Origin: Desulfobacter sp.
GTDB taxonomy: Bacteria; Desulfobacterota; Desulfobacteria; Desulfobacterales; Desulfobacteraceae
Reading direction: 5' to 3'
DNA: 64,000 bases
NCBI GenBank assembly: GCA_028768525.1
Contig: CP054837.1
Coordinates: forward strand, 3,654,001-3,718,000
In this document: positions 1-8,401 of the stretch, in pieces
Position numbering within the stretch: the stretch's first letter is position 1
Layout of the letters: each line of letters opens with the position of its first letter
Notes under the pieces: generated by a model
The model's input: the letters and a program-made list of their open reading frames with translations, nothing else
Told to the model about the DNA's origin: nothing
The model's database searches: none
Made by a program: the position numbers and the translations under genes

Positions 1-307
1 GCTTTGCGATATCACCGTAGCTTGCCGTGCAGCCATAGGGAATCCGGCCGAGTTCTGCCCAGACTTTTTTCTGGAATTCCGTTCCCCTTAAATTGAGGGG
101 AATATCAAATGCCTTTCTTTTTTCGTCCAGGTATTCCAGCACCTGGGTCCGGGTATCTGAAAAAAACGCCGGGCTGAATTCCCAATCCGCCATGATGTCG
201 AACTGCCGGCTGCCTTGGCCGGTGTTGAGATGGAGATGGGCCAGTCCTTTTTCATCCCCGGCCAGGATGATTTCACAGAACCGGGTGTTGAATTTTGTAT
301 AATACAT
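1..307 (-). CDS. ogt: Methylated-DNA--protein-cysteine methyltransferase (Ogt/AdaB type), partial
   Basis: The gene starts at an ATG at 305-307 (MYYTKFNTRFCEI...) and runs off the left edge, so about 102 residues are visible. The visible part has the ferredoxin-like N-terminal half of the family and the start of the DNA-binding domain (FQKKVWAELGRIPYG, then TASYGDIA). The active-site PCHR lies outside the window. Proteins of this family remove alkyl groups from O6-alkylguanine by suicidal transfer to a cysteine. It follows the Ada-AlkA fusion gene by only 23 bp on the same strand, so the two probably form one alkylation-repair operon. The family call is firm from the helix motif and context; ogt versus a stand-alone ada C-terminal domain cannot be separated here. 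Confidence 0.85.
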   Translation of the reverse strand, partial: MYYTKFNTRFCEIILAGDEKGLAHLHLNTGQGSRQFDIMADWEFSPAFFSDTRTQVLEYLDEKRKAFDIPLNLRGTEFQKKVWAELGRIPYGCTASYGDIAK

Positions 308-330
308 GGGCGCTCCTTTTTATTTGCTAT

Positions 331-1761
331 TTACCGGTTCCATAGGCAGAGGGCGGCATAGGCTCTGTAGGGCCGCCAGTTTTCCGCCCGTTTCAATATC
401 TCTTTTTTTCCGGGGCGCTTTTCCTTTTGGGCCAGGGCCTTGATGATGCCCAGGTCCGTGGCCGGAAAGCTGTCCACCATTCCCAATCCCCGCATGGCCA
501 CGTAATTCACCGTCCATTCCCCGATGCCCCGGATGGCGGAAAATTCTTTTTCAAAGGTTTCAAAGGATTGGTTGGGGTTCAGGGAGAAGGCCTGGGCCAT
601 CAGCCCCTGTACGGTATTGGCGATGGTGGCCTGCCTGGCCCCGGTGATGCCCATGCCTGCCAGGCCGGTTTCCGCCAATTCACCGGGGCCGGGGAAAAAA
701 TAATCCAGTCCATGGGGAAAGTTATCTGTTTTACGCCCTGCCTTTTCGGCAATACGCGACGCCAGGGTGGAGGCGGCCTGTACCGATATCTGCTGGCCCA
801 GGATTGCCCTGATGCAGAGTTCAAATGCATCAAAGGCAACGGGCAGCCGGGGGACATGGCCCTCTTTCATTCCTTTGGACAGGCAAGGGTCTGTCTTGAA
901 TTTCTTATTGATATGGGAAAAGCGGGTGTCCAGGTCGAACATCCGGCGGACCCGGTTATGGATCTCCATATAACACCGGATGTCATCGCAGAAGATGCCC
1001 AGTTCCAGGGCCGATTTTCCGGGATTGTCCCGGACCGTGAAATATCCTTTTGCCCCCTTTGTCCTGAAGGTCCTGGCATAGGTTCCCTTATGGATGCGCT
1101 CCACCCCCTTAATCACACGGATCTTCATGAATTCAAGGATCTGGGAAAAATTGAAGGGCGTTTCATAGGGGAGTAAAAGGGCGGTATTGCCCCCCTCGGA
1201 AGCGTTTGTCTCTTTTTTCACCGCCGAGGGGGTCATGCCGAAGATCTCCTTGAACACCTGGTTGAATTGCCGGATAGAGCCGAATCCGGAGGCAAAGGCG
1301 ATGTCGGTGACGGACTGGTTGGAAAACATAAGCAGCTTTTTGGCGAACAGGGCCCGGTGGTACCTGGCGAGCTTTACCGGCGGCACCCCCAGGTTGTCGA
1401 TGAATAATTGGCGCAGGTGGCGGTCCGAGATTTTCAGCGTTTTTGCCAGATCTGTAACACCATGGGTGTTGAGATAACCGTCGTAAATCATTTTCAATGC
1501 TGTCTGAACGGTGAGGGTGCCCCGGGGGTGGGCGTTGCAATAATCCAGGCGGATATCCGGGCGGCACCGCAGGCAGGGGCGGTAAAACCGGTCAAGGGCC
1601 TCGAATATGTCATTGAAATAGACCACATTCTCTTCCTTGGCCGTGGGGGCGGGGCAGGAGGGACGGCAGAAAACCCCCGTGGTCTTTACCCCGAAAAAGA
1701 ATTTTCCGTCAAAGTTTTTATCCTTGGTGATCCTGGCAATTCTGTATGCTTCTTTTATCAC
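331..1761 (-). CDS. Ada metal-binding / AraC HTH / AlkA DNA-3-methyladenine glycosylase fusion
   Basis: This 476-residue protein has three parts. The N-terminal Ada zinc domain has Cys32 and Cys36 in GVFCRPSC and Cys63 and Cys66 in RPCLRCRP; in this family one cysteine accepts methyl groups from phosphotriesters and turns on transcription. An AraC-type double helix-turn-helix covers about residues 85-185. A C-terminal AlkA glycosylase has the helix-hairpin-helix IRGIGEWTVNYVAMRG and the catalytic aspartate Asp436 in FPATDLGI. It should sense methylation, activate its operon and excise 3-methyladenine. The O6-methyltransferase part of classical Ada is absent here and is supplied by the neighbouring ogt-like gene. 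The domain order is known from other bacteria. Confidence 0.93.
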   Translation of the reverse strand: MIKEAYRIARITKDKNFDGKFFFGVKTTGVFCRPSCPAPTAKEENVVYFNDIFEALDRFYRPCLRCRPDIRLDYCNAHPRGTLTVQTALKMIYDGYLNTHGVTDLAKTLKISDRHLRQLFIDNLGVPPVKLARYHRALFAKKLLMFSNQSVTDIAFASGFGSIRQFNQVFKEIFGMTPSAVKKETNASEGGNTALLLPYETPFNFSQILEFMKIRVIKGVERIHKGTYARTFRTKGAKGYFTVRDNPGKSALELGIFCDDIRCYMEIHNRVRRMFDLDTRFSHINKKFKTDPCLSKGMKEGHVPRLPVAFDAFELCIRAILGQQISVQAASTLASRIAEKAGRKTDNFPHGLDYFFPGPGELAETGLAGMGITGARQATIANTVQGLMAQAFSLNPNQSFETFEKEFSAIRGIGEWTVNYVAMRGLGMVDSFPATDLGIIKALAQKEKRPGKKEILKRAENWRPYRAYAALCLWNR

Positions 1762-1987
1762 GTCTTTTGGGTGCCCTTTCCCCGTCCAGGCCTTTTTACC
1801 TGCCAGTTTCCTTTATTTTTTGTATTTTGTCACCCGCTTTCGGATCTGTCTGTTTTTTCTGTTGAAACGGCTGTAAGCCTATCATTGGCTCATTGGAGAT
1901 GCTGGCGGTTTTCGGAAGCGGTTTTCATTTGTTCAACAAACATGGCAGGCCTTTGGGACCGCCCGCCCGGACCGAACCAAGGGGGCA

Positions 1988-2776
1988 CTATCCCTTGGGC
2001 ATTTTCGCACGGATCATCAGTATGAATCCCGCAACCAGAAAAGGGATACTGATCAATTGTCCGGTATTCAGTCCCAGGCCGGTGGTGTAGGCCGCCTGGG
2101 GGACTTTTAAAAATTCCAGAAAAAAGCGGATGGTAAAGATAACGGCCAGAAAGATACCGGAAAGGAGCCCGGCAGGCGGCCGGTGCCTGTATTGGCGGTA
2201 GACTGCCCCCAGGATAAAAAAGGCGGCCAGGCAGACAATAGATTCGTATAACTGGCTGGGATGCCTGGGGAAAGAATCTATCCGGGCGAAGACCACGGCC
2301 CACGGCAGATCGGTATATTGCCCGTAAATTTCCGAATTGAAAAAGTTGCCCAGCCGGATCAGGGCGCCGCCCAGGGCTGCTGCAACGGCAATTCTGTCAA
2401 CCAGCCATATAAACGGCTGGTCCGGTTTTTTCCGGGAATACATCCAAAGGGCTAAAAGAATACCTGCCGCACCGCCGTGGCTGGCCAGCCCGCCTTCCCA
2501 TATTTTGAAAATATCCAGGGGGTGGCTGAAATAATACATGGGATCATAGAAGAGGCAATGGGCGAGGCGGGCGCCGGTAAGGGTGCCGATAATCATATAG
2601 TTCATCAGGGCGGGCAGGTCGCAGAGGGGCTTGTTTTCCCGGGTATAAATCCGGGTCATGAGATACTGGCCCAGTAAAAAGGCAGTGGCAAAAAATACCC
2701 CGTACCATCGGATGTCAAAACCGCCGACCTGGATAAGTACAGGCGAGGCGTCCCAAATAAAAAAATCGTATGCCAT
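1988..2776 (-). CDS. lgt: Phosphatidylglycerol--prolipoprotein diacylglyceryl transferase
   Basis: Integral inner-membrane enzyme of 262 residues, typical length for Lgt. It transfers diacylglycerol from phosphatidylglycerol to the lipobox cysteine of prolipoproteins, the first step of lipoprotein maturation. Family motifs visible are SHGGAAGILLALW, the signature IRLGNFFNSEIYGQ with the invariant Arg, Asn and Glu, and FPRHPSQLYE. About seven hydrophobic segments are present. It is flanked by unrelated genes in the same orientation and looks monocistronic. Several lipoproteins in this window (5014, 22061, 52058) would be its substrates. Confidence 0.96.
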   Translation of the reverse strand: MAYDFFIWDASPVLIQVGGFDIRWYGVFFATAFLLGQYLMTRIYTRENKPLCDLPALMNYMIIGTLTGARLAHCLFYDPMYYFSHPLDIFKIWEGGLASHGGAAGILLALWMYSRKKPDQPFIWLVDRIAVAAALGGALIRLGNFFNSEIYGQYTDLPWAVVFARIDSFPRHPSQLYESIVCLAAFFILGAVYRQYRHRPPAGLLSGIFLAVIFTIRFFLEFLKVPQAAYTTGLGLNTGQLISIPFLVAGFILMIRAKMPKG

Positions 2777-2811
2777 GGCTGATGTATTATTTCCTGTGCA
2801 TGAATAAAAAA

Positions 2812-4215
2812 TTAACGGGTCGAATGGATACCTTTTCCAGGTTTGAAGGAGAGCCGGCCAAAGGAGCAGAGGACGCCTGCAAAGCCGATTCCGGTGAAAA
2901 TAATAAAACCTGTGTGCATGGCTGCCAGATAGGCGTCGGCCGTCCCGGGGGTGACCGGGGCATTTCCCATGAACAGGTTGAGGATAAAGGTGATCAGGGT
3001 CATGGCCGTCAGCATCCCCATGTTGCGCATGGTGGCGGCAAAGCTGGAAGCAATGCCGTAATGCTGCGGGGTGACGCTGCCCATGATGGTGGTCATATTG
3101 GGGGATGAAAACAGGGCAAAGCCCAGTCCCAGCAGTCCCAGGGTGCCGTAGAGTTGAATCATGGATGTCCCCGCGTCAATGGTGGCGCAGATTCCCAGGG
3201 CCAGGGTGCAGATCCCCATGCCCAGGGAGGCGATGCGGGCCGGGGGATGGGTGTCGGCCAGTTTCCCGGCCATGGGTGAAAGCACGGCCTGGATCAGGGG
3301 CTGGATGACCAGAATCAGGCCGGCGTTCTGGGGGGGGATCCCCCGGACCTGCTGGAGATAGAGGCTGAAAAAAAAGGTGACCCCGAAGGAGGCGGCATAG
3401 TTGATCAGGGTGGCCAGGTTGCTCAGGGCAAAGAGGCTGTTTTTCCGCAGCAGGTCGGTGTCCAGGATGGGGGAGGGGGACCGGGTTTCATAGCGGAAAA
3501 AGATAACCAGTCCCAGGATGCCGGCCGCCATCATTCCGGCATACACCCGGCCCTGGTCCAGGTGGGCGGCTCCGTAAATCAGGGCGGAAAGAGCGCCCAT
3601 GTAAATCAGGCTGCCGGTCCAGTCAAAGGGCATCCCTTTGGCAGAGCGCCATTCTCCCTTCAGGCGGGTGAGGGTCAGGATCAGGGCGGAGATTTCCAGG
3701 GGAAGGGCGCCAAAAAATATCCAGCGCCATCCCAGATGGGTGATCATGAAACCGGCCAGGGTGGGGCCGGCGGACAGGCCGATGTAGACGGCCCCCACAA
3801 TCACCCCCATGGCCTGTCCCCGTTTTTCCGGCGGAAAGATCGAGGAGAGGATGGCCACACTGGTGGCGGTGATCATGGCCGCGCCGGTGCCCTGGATGAA
3901 GCGAAAGAGGATGAACAGATTCATGCCCGAACTCAGGCCCAGGATCAGGGTGGCGGCGATGAACACCAGGGTGCCGGAGATAAATATCTTCTTTCGGCCG
4001 TGGATGTCGGCCATGCGTCCGGCCGGGAGCATGATCAGGGCAAAAGCCAGGATGAAGACCATTTCCACCAGGCCGAGCTGGGCGGCACCGGCATGAAAAT
4101 CAGAACCGATGGCGGGGAGGGCCACCCCCACCGCCGACATCATAAAGGGGGTGAGGAACTGGACCGAGGAGACCACAAACAGGGTGACGCCCGGGGAGTG
4201 GGAAGCGGACTTCAT
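2812..4215 (-). CDS. MFS drug/solute exporter, DHA2-like
   Basis: Membrane transporter of 467 residues with about 14 hydrophobic segments. It carries the MFS motif A between helices 2 and 3 (GRMADIHGRKKIF) and the antiporter-type motif RFIQGTGAAM in helix 4. The architecture fits the EmrB/QacA drug:H+ antiporter group. Its start codon overlaps the stop of the upstream MarR gene by 4 bp, so the pair is translationally coupled and probably autoregulated, as in many MarR-MFS efflux units. Substrate cannot be read from the sequence. Confidence 0.9.
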   Translation of the reverse strand: MKSASHSPGVTLFVVSSVQFLTPFMMSAVGVALPAIGSDFHAGAAQLGLVEMVFILAFALIMLPAGRMADIHGRKKIFISGTLVFIAATLILGLSSGMNLFILFRFIQGTGAAMITATSVAILSSIFPPEKRGQAMGVIVGAVYIGLSAGPTLAGFMITHLGWRWIFFGALPLEISALILTLTRLKGEWRSAKGMPFDWTGSLIYMGALSALIYGAAHLDQGRVYAGMMAAGILGLVIFFRYETRSPSPILDTDLLRKNSLFALSNLATLINYAASFGVTFFFSLYLQQVRGIPPQNAGLILVIQPLIQAVLSPMAGKLADTHPPARIASLGMGICTLALGICATIDAGTSMIQLYGTLGLLGLGFALFSSPNMTTIMGSVTPQHYGIASSFAATMRNMGMLTAMTLITFILNLFMGNAPVTPGTADAYLAAMHTGFIIFTGIGFAGVLCSFGRLSFKPGKGIHSTR

Positions 4216-4673
4216 GGCGTCTGTCCCTCCTGTTTGGCGGCCATGCCGTTGGCGATGATCCGGTCCAGAAGGGCCAGGATTTCTTTTTTTTCCACCTCTG
4301 AAAAGTCCGATACCAGGGGGGCTGAGGCCCCGGACAGGGCTGAAATCAGCTCCTTTTCATGGTCCCGGGCATTTTGGGTGGGGGAAACCAGCTTCTGGCG
4401 TCGGTTTTCCGGATTGATTTCCCGCCGGACCCAGCCTTTTTTTTCCAATTGGTCCAGATTCCGGGCGGTGGCCCCCGGGTCGATGACCAGGCATTGGGAG
4501 AGTTCAAGCTGGGTCATGGCCCTGTCCTGGTGGAGGAGTTCCATTAGAAAAGGGATCTGGGCCAGGGTGAGGCCCAGTGCCTTGAGGCGGTCTCCGGCCA
4601 GCGCCCGGTTCAGCCGGTGGATCATGGCAAACCGATATCCGAATGATGTCCTGCGTGCCGTTAAATGGGACAT
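4212..4673 (-). CDS. MarR-family transcriptional regulator
   Basis: A 153-residue protein with the MarR winged helix: TQLELSQCLVIDPGATARNLDQLEKKGWVRRE is the helix-turn-helix and the wing follows with NPENRRQKLVSPT. It precedes the MFS exporter in a two-gene operon with a 4-bp overlap. A perfect dyad at 4712-4725 lies just upstream and is the likely operator. The expected role is ligand-relieved repression of the exporter; the ligand is unknown. Confidence 0.92.
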   Translation of the reverse strand: MSHLTARRTSFGYRFAMIHRLNRALAGDRLKALGLTLAQIPFLMELLHQDRAMTQLELSQCLVIDPGATARNLDQLEKKGWVRREINPENRRQKLVSPTQNARDHEKELISALSGASAPLVSDFSEVEKKEILALLDRIIANGMAAKQEGQTP

Positions 4674-4711
4674 GTTTATTTTTTATTCCTTAAACTGTTG
4701 ATATGACAATT

Positions 4712-4725
4712 ATTGACGTGTCAAT
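4712..4725. promoter_or_regulatory. Candidate MarR operator dyad
   Basis: ATTGACGTGTCAAT is a dyad with 6-bp perfect arms around a 2-bp centre. It overlaps a TTGACA -35-like hexamer reading toward the MarR gene (rc of 4719-4724). Position and symmetry fit autorepression, but the site is inferred only from sequence. Confidence 0.5.
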
Positions 4726-4809
4726 AAAATAGGGGCCGTGAAGATTTATGTCAAGTCAAAGATTATAAAAAAAGATGATAAAAGCCGGAGAACAGGTCAA
4801 AACCGCAAA

Positions 4810-4849
4810 ATGCAAAAATCGTAACCGGAAATGAAAAAATGGTAACCGG
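4810..4849 (-). promoter_or_regulatory. Paired 21-bp-phased activator boxes upstream of a sigma-54 promoter
   Basis: Two near-identical 19-bp boxes, 4810-4828 and 4831-4849, share ATG.AAAAAT.GTAACCGG and are spaced 21 bp, two helical turns. The last base is 63 bp before the -24 element at 4913. The same box, reversed, occurs twice with the same spacing and the same 63-bp distance at 12624-12663. This fits an upstream activating sequence for a sigma-54 enhancer-binding protein. Confidence 0.7.
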
Positions 4850-4912
4850 CAGAGGGACGGGCAGCGGTTCAGGAATGAATGAAATCCGCGTGAAAACAGG
4901 GGGATTCGTGTC

Positions 4913-4928
4913 TGGCACGCCCATTGCT
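4913..4928 (+). promoter_or_regulatory. Sigma-54 (-24/-12) promoter for the OmpA-like lipoprotein gene
   Basis: TGGCACGCCCATTGCT matches the sigma-54 consensus TGGCACG-N4-TTGCW exactly. Transcription would start near 4940, leaving a roughly 75-nt leader before the ATG at 5014. The promoter argues against any translational start near 4924. Confidence 0.85.
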
Positions 4929-5013
4929 GTCCCCATGGCGTGATATGTACATGTATTTGTCTGGAAGGACCAGGGAAATACCTGCTGAAAAATATGATAA
5001 GCAAGGAGAGATG

Positions 5014-5658
5014 ATGAACAGAATTTCAACAACCGCCGTTCTTTTTACCGCCCTTATTTTCGGATGCACCTTTACAGGGGTGTCCTGTGCCCACAAACAG
5101 GCCGTGGCCTCCCCCGAAGAGGCCCCGGCGACGCCCGCCGCAGCAAAAGAAGAGGGACAGGTGCCCGACACTAAGGCGCCGGAAGACCGGGCTAAGGAAG
5201 TGGCCACGGTCCGGGAGGGTGACATGGAAAAAAGCGGGGAAGAAAAGACGCTTTCCCAGGAAAAGCAAGGGCTTGAAAAAACAGCAGCTGAAAGGGACCG
5301 GTTCGAGGGTGAAACCATCCCCTTTGAATTTGACAGCGCCCGCCTCTGCGACAGGGCCAAGGAACTGCTCAGGGAAAAAGCGGCCTGGATGGCGGCTCAT
5401 CCGGGTATCTTCGTGACCATTGAAGGACACTGCGATATCCGGGGCACCGAGCCTTACAACCAGACCCTGGGGGAAGAACGGGCCGTCGCAGTAAAATCTT
5501 ATCTTGCCGGCCTGGGCATCCTGCCCCAGCGGATGACCTGTGTCAGTTTCGGGGAGGCACAGCCCCTGGCCACAGGAACCCAAGAGGCGGACCACCAGAT
5601 GAACCGGCGGGCCCGGTTCTTAATTGTCCCCCATCCCGATGAATTGCCCGCCTCTTAA
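5014..5658 (+). CDS. OmpA-family (Pal-like) outer-membrane lipoprotein
   Basis: Translation is placed at the ATG at 5014, 5 nt after AAGGAG; an ATG at 5011 is also possible. The roughly 214-residue product begins with a lipoprotein-type signal (MNRISTTAVLFTALIFGC, with a second candidate cysteine at VSC). A charged, low-complexity Pro/Ala/Glu/Lys linker of about 90 residues follows. The C-terminal OmpA domain has IPFEFDSA at its start and the peptidoglycan-binding loop VTIEGHCDIRGTEPYNQTLGEERA. It probably anchors the outer membrane to peptidoglycan. Expression should depend on sigma-54. A strong intrinsic terminator follows at 5664. Confidence 0.9.
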   Translation: MNRISTTAVLFTALIFGCTFTGVSCAHKQAVASPEEAPATPAAAKEEGQVPDTKAPEDRAKEVATVREGDMEKSGEEKTLSQEKQGLEKTAAERDRFEGETIPFEFDSARLCDRAKELLREKAAWMAAHPGIFVTIEGHCDIRGTEPYNQTLGEERAVAVKSYLAGLGILPQRMTCVSFGEAQPLATGTQEADHQMNRRARFLIVPHPDELPAS

Positions 5659-5663
5659 TTTCC

Positions 5664-5697
5664 AAAAGGCCCCGGTGGAGTTGCCGGGGCCTTTTTT
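5664..5697 (+). terminator. Rho-independent terminator after the OmpA-like gene
   Basis: An A-AGGCCCCGG stem pairs with CCGGGGCCTT across an 8-nt loop and is followed by a run of T. It ends the sigma-54-driven transcript before the esterase gene. Confidence 0.9.
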
Positions 5698-5752
5698 GTG
5701 TGTATAATGGAAAGAATATTTTTCATACATACGATTCACACGAGGCAATCCT

Positions 5753-6376
5753 ATGAAAAAGGTGGGTTTGATTCTGGTTCTGGCTGCTGCCGGATTTTTG
5801 GGATACCGGTTTCTGGGCGGAGATGCCGGTTATGAAATTAAAAATATCCCCATATCCGTTTCCCGCATTGTCTGTTTCGGGGACAGCCTGACCTACGGGG
5901 TCGGCGCCTCCAGGGAGAAGGATTACCCTTCCCGCCTGGCCGGGTTGACCGGCATTGAAGTGATCAATTCCGGGATTTCGGGCAATACCACCGCCGACGG
6001 CCTGGCCCGGCTCCAGGAAGATGTACTGGATTACCAGCCCGATGTGGTGCTCATCACCCTGGGGGGCAACGATTTGAAGAACCGGGTGGCCAAGGACAGG
6101 GCCCGGGCCAATCTCATTGCCATCATCCGGGGCATCCAGGATGCCGGGGCCATGGTGGTCCTCGGAGGCCTGGACATTCCCCTGTACGGCAGGGGGTTTT
6201 CCGACATGTATGCCGCCGTGGCCCGGGAGACCGGGGCGGTGCTCATCCCCAACATCTTTGATGGGATATTCGGCAACCGTCGCCTCATGAGCGATCCCAT
6301 CCATCCCAATGACAAGGGCTACGAAATCATGGCCGGGTATTTTTACCGGGCCCTGCTCCCCTATCTCAACTCCTAG
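5753..6376 (+). CDS. SGNH/GDSL-family arylesterase or lysophospholipase (TesA-like)
   Basis: A 207-residue protein with an N-terminal hydrophobic signal or anchor (KVGLILVLAAAGFLGYRF). It carries the SGNH hydrolase blocks: CFGDSLTYGVGA with the nucleophilic serine, ISGNTTADGLARL with the block II glycine, LGGNDLKN with the block III asparagine, and DPIHPNDKGYEIMA with the Asp and His of the triad. This is the TesA/EstA architecture, usually a periplasmic or membrane-attached esterase or lysophospholipase. It is close to its neighbours but has no clear functional link to them. Confidence 0.92.
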   Translation: MKKVGLILVLAAAGFLGYRFLGGDAGYEIKNIPISVSRIVCFGDSLTYGVGASREKDYPSRLAGLTGIEVINSGISGNTTADGLARLQEDVLDYQPDVVLITLGGNDLKNRVAKDRARANLIAIIRGIQDAGAMVVLGGLDIPLYGRGFSDMYAAVARETGAVLIPNIFDGIFGNRRLMSDPIHPNDKGYEIMAGYFYRALLPYLNS

Positions 6377-6443
6377 ATGCTCCTCTGATTCTGATCCTCC
6401 TGATCGATTCAGGGCCGTCCGGATCCCTGAAAATAAAAAAGTA

Positions 6444-6493
6444 TTGACAAATCTATTCCTCAAAAATAAATTGGTCGTACGTCCGATCAATTT
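6444..6493 (+). promoter_or_regulatory. Promoter with overlapping TetR-type operator
   Basis: TTGACA (6444-6449) and TAAATT (6467-6472) are separated by 17 bp. A 26-bp imperfect palindrome, AAATTGGTCGTAC at 6468-6480 and GTCCGATCAATTT at 6481-6493, covers the -10 region. This layout is typical of an autoregulated TetR gene, here controlling the whole downstream four-gene operon. Confidence 0.65.
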
Positions 6494-6514
6494 TATCATT
6501 CGGGGGAGAATCCC

Positions 6515-7162
6515 ATGGGCAGAAAGAGTAAGGCAGACCAGCGTCGCACCCAGATCATCCAGGCCTTTTATCAATGCGTGGTGGATGCCGGCCTTGCCGG
6601 CGCCTCCATCCGGAAAATCGCCGAGGCCGCAGGGGTCCAGCCCTCCACCCTCCACCATTATTTTACAGGGCGGGATGAAATCATTGAAGAGGCCGTGGCC
6701 TATTATACCGATGGCATTTTCGAAGGGTTCCGGACCCAGATGAAGGGGGAGGCCGGAGAGGGCGGGGCTGAAAACAAGGACGGGCCGACCCTGGACCAGG
6801 CCATCTCATTCATTTTTTCCAAGGGCATGATCAATGAGGAGCACACCGGATTTTTTCTGGAATGCCTGGTGGCGGCCAGGGGAAATCCCCGGATCAGGGC
6901 CACCATTGCCCGGCTCTTTGAACGGTTCCGCAATGCCGTCATTGAGCACCTGGTTCAGGTGCCCGGCTTTGAGGACCTTGCCCCGGCCCGCCAGGAATTG
7001 CTGGCGTCCACCATCGTTGCCGTCCATGAGGGCATTGAACTGCAGTGGTTCGCGGACCCGGGCAGGGTGGACCTGGCCCGGACCCTGGAAACCACCAAAG
7101 ATATTATTTCATTTTTTATTCGTGAATCCAACCCAGGGCAGTCTGCTTCCAAAGGAGGATGA
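6515..7162 (+). CDS. TetR-family regulator of the GMC/ALDH operon
   Basis: A 215-residue protein. The TetR helix-turn-helix is at about residues 10-55 (GLAGASIRKIAEAAGVQPST, then LHHYFTGRDEIIEEA). The C-terminal half is a helical ligand-binding domain like those of the BetI group. A GGGGGAG ribosome-binding site lies just before the ATG. The downstream enzyme gene starts within a few bases of its stop, so regulator and enzymes are cotranscribed. A palindromic operator over the promoter suggests autorepression. Confidence 0.93.
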   Translation: MGRKSKADQRRTQIIQAFYQCVVDAGLAGASIRKIAEAAGVQPSTLHHYFTGRDEIIEEAVAYYTDGIFEGFRTQMKGEAGEGGAENKDGPTLDQAISFIFSKGMINEEHTGFFLECLVAARGNPRIRATIARLFERFRNAVIEHLVQVPGFEDLAPARQELLASTIVAVHEGIELQWFADPGRVDLARTLETTKDIISFFIRESNPGQSASKGG

Positions 7163-7164
7163 TC

Positions 7165-8379
7165 ATGGACTGGAACCGGTCGTACCAGGCGTATTCTAAA
7201 GTTTTTAAAAACCATCGTTTTCCCCTGGCCTTTGTGGACCTGGACCGGTTCGACCGGAACGTGGCCTATGTGGCCGCCACCCAGGCCGTAACGGGAAAGA
7301 CCATCCGTGTGGCTTCCAAATCCATTAGGAGTGTGGATCTGATCCGGCGGGTGTTTGAAAAAGGCGGCCCGGCCTTTAAGGGGATTCTGGCCTTTACCGT
7401 TGAAGAGGCGGTGTTTTTAAGCGGACATGGATTTGAGGATATTCTGGTGGCCTACCCCTCGGTCCAGGAGACGGACCTGGCCCTGGCGGCCGGGAAGATA
7501 GGAGCGGGGGCGGATATCACCCTGATGGCCGATTCCATGGCTCACCTGGAACGCATCTCCGCTGCGGCCCAGGCCGCGGGCACCCTGATCCGGGTCTGCC
7601 TGGACGTGGACATGTCCTTCCGCGCCCTGGGGGGCCGGCTTCACCTGGGGGTGCGCCGCAGCCCGCTCTTTTCACCGGACCAGGTCATCGGCCTGGCCGC
7701 CCGGGCCAGGGATCTGCCCGGCATCAGGATCGCCGGGCTCATGGGGTACGAGGCCCAGATTGCCTCCCTCAACGACGACCTGCCGGGCCAGGGATTGAAA
7801 AACCGGTTTCTCCGGGCATTCAAACGACGTTCGGTGAGGGAACTGACCCGGCGCCGGGGACGGATGGTCCGGGAAATTCAACACCTTGGCATTGAACTTG
7901 AGGTGGTGAACGGCGGGGGAAGCGGCAGCCTCATGTCCACGGGAAGGGACGACAGCGTCACCGAGGTGACGGCGGGGTCCGCCTTTTTTGCCCCTGGGCT
8001 GTTTACCCATTTCCATGAGGTGAATTTTGAACCGGCCGCCTTTTTCGGCCTCCGGGTGGCAAGGATTCCCAAGCCCGCCATGGCCACCTGCCTGGGCGGG
8101 GGCTATGTGGGGTCCGGCGAGGTCAATGCCAACCGCCTGCCCTGGCCGGTGATGCCCCAGGGGCTTTCATATCTGCCCATGGAAGGGGCCGGGGAGGTCC
8201 AGACCCCCCTGGTGCTGGGGACGGCGTGTCCGGAATTGAAGGTGAACGATCCGGTTTTTTTCCAGCATGCCAAGGCCGGGGAACTCTGCGAGCGGTTTAA
8301 TGAGTTGTTTCTTGTACAGGCGAATCAATGCACGGGCGCCGTCCCCACCTACCGGGGGGAAGGCCACGCATTTCTATAA
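7165..8379 (+). CDS. PLP-dependent alanine racemase-fold enzyme (D-threonine aldolase / amino acid deaminase-like)
   Basis: The start is put at ATG 7165, 6 nt after AAGGAGG; an ATG at 7159 overlaps that site. The 404-residue protein has the N-terminal PLP barrel of the alanine racemase/D-threonine aldolase superfamily, with the Schiff-base lysine in RVASKSIRS (about residue 52), and a C-terminal D-serine dehydratase-like domain ending in a Cys-containing segment (FLVQANQCTGAVPTYRGEG). The family acts on beta-hydroxy amino acids, forming or cleaving C-C or C-N bonds. Here it is coupled to an alcohol-oxidising GMC enzyme and an aldehyde dehydrogenase, so it may supply or use an aldehyde. Exact substrate unknown. 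Confidence 0.8.
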   Translation: MDWNRSYQAYSKVFKNHRFPLAFVDLDRFDRNVAYVAATQAVTGKTIRVASKSIRSVDLIRRVFEKGGPAFKGILAFTVEEAVFLSGHGFEDILVAYPSVQETDLALAAGKIGAGADITLMADSMAHLERISAAAQAAGTLIRVCLDVDMSFRALGGRLHLGVRRSPLFSPDQVIGLAARARDLPGIRIAGLMGYEAQIASLNDDLPGQGLKNRFLRAFKRRSVRELTRRRGRMVREIQHLGIELEVVNGGGSGSLMSTGRDDSVTEVTAGSAFFAPGLFTHFHEVNFEPAAFFGLRVARIPKPAMATCLGGGYVGSGEVNANRLPWPVMPQGLSYLPMEGAGEVQTPLVLGTACPELKVNDPVFFQHAKAGELCERFNELFLVQANQCTGAVPTYRGEGHAFL

Positions 8380-8401
8380 CCATCATCTTTAAGGAGGCGA
8401 C

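Noticed and set aside
4924..5013. Upstream ATG for the OmpA-like lipoprotein
   Set aside because: It lies in the -12 element of the sigma-54 promoter, would not be transcribed, and would destroy the lipoprotein signal.
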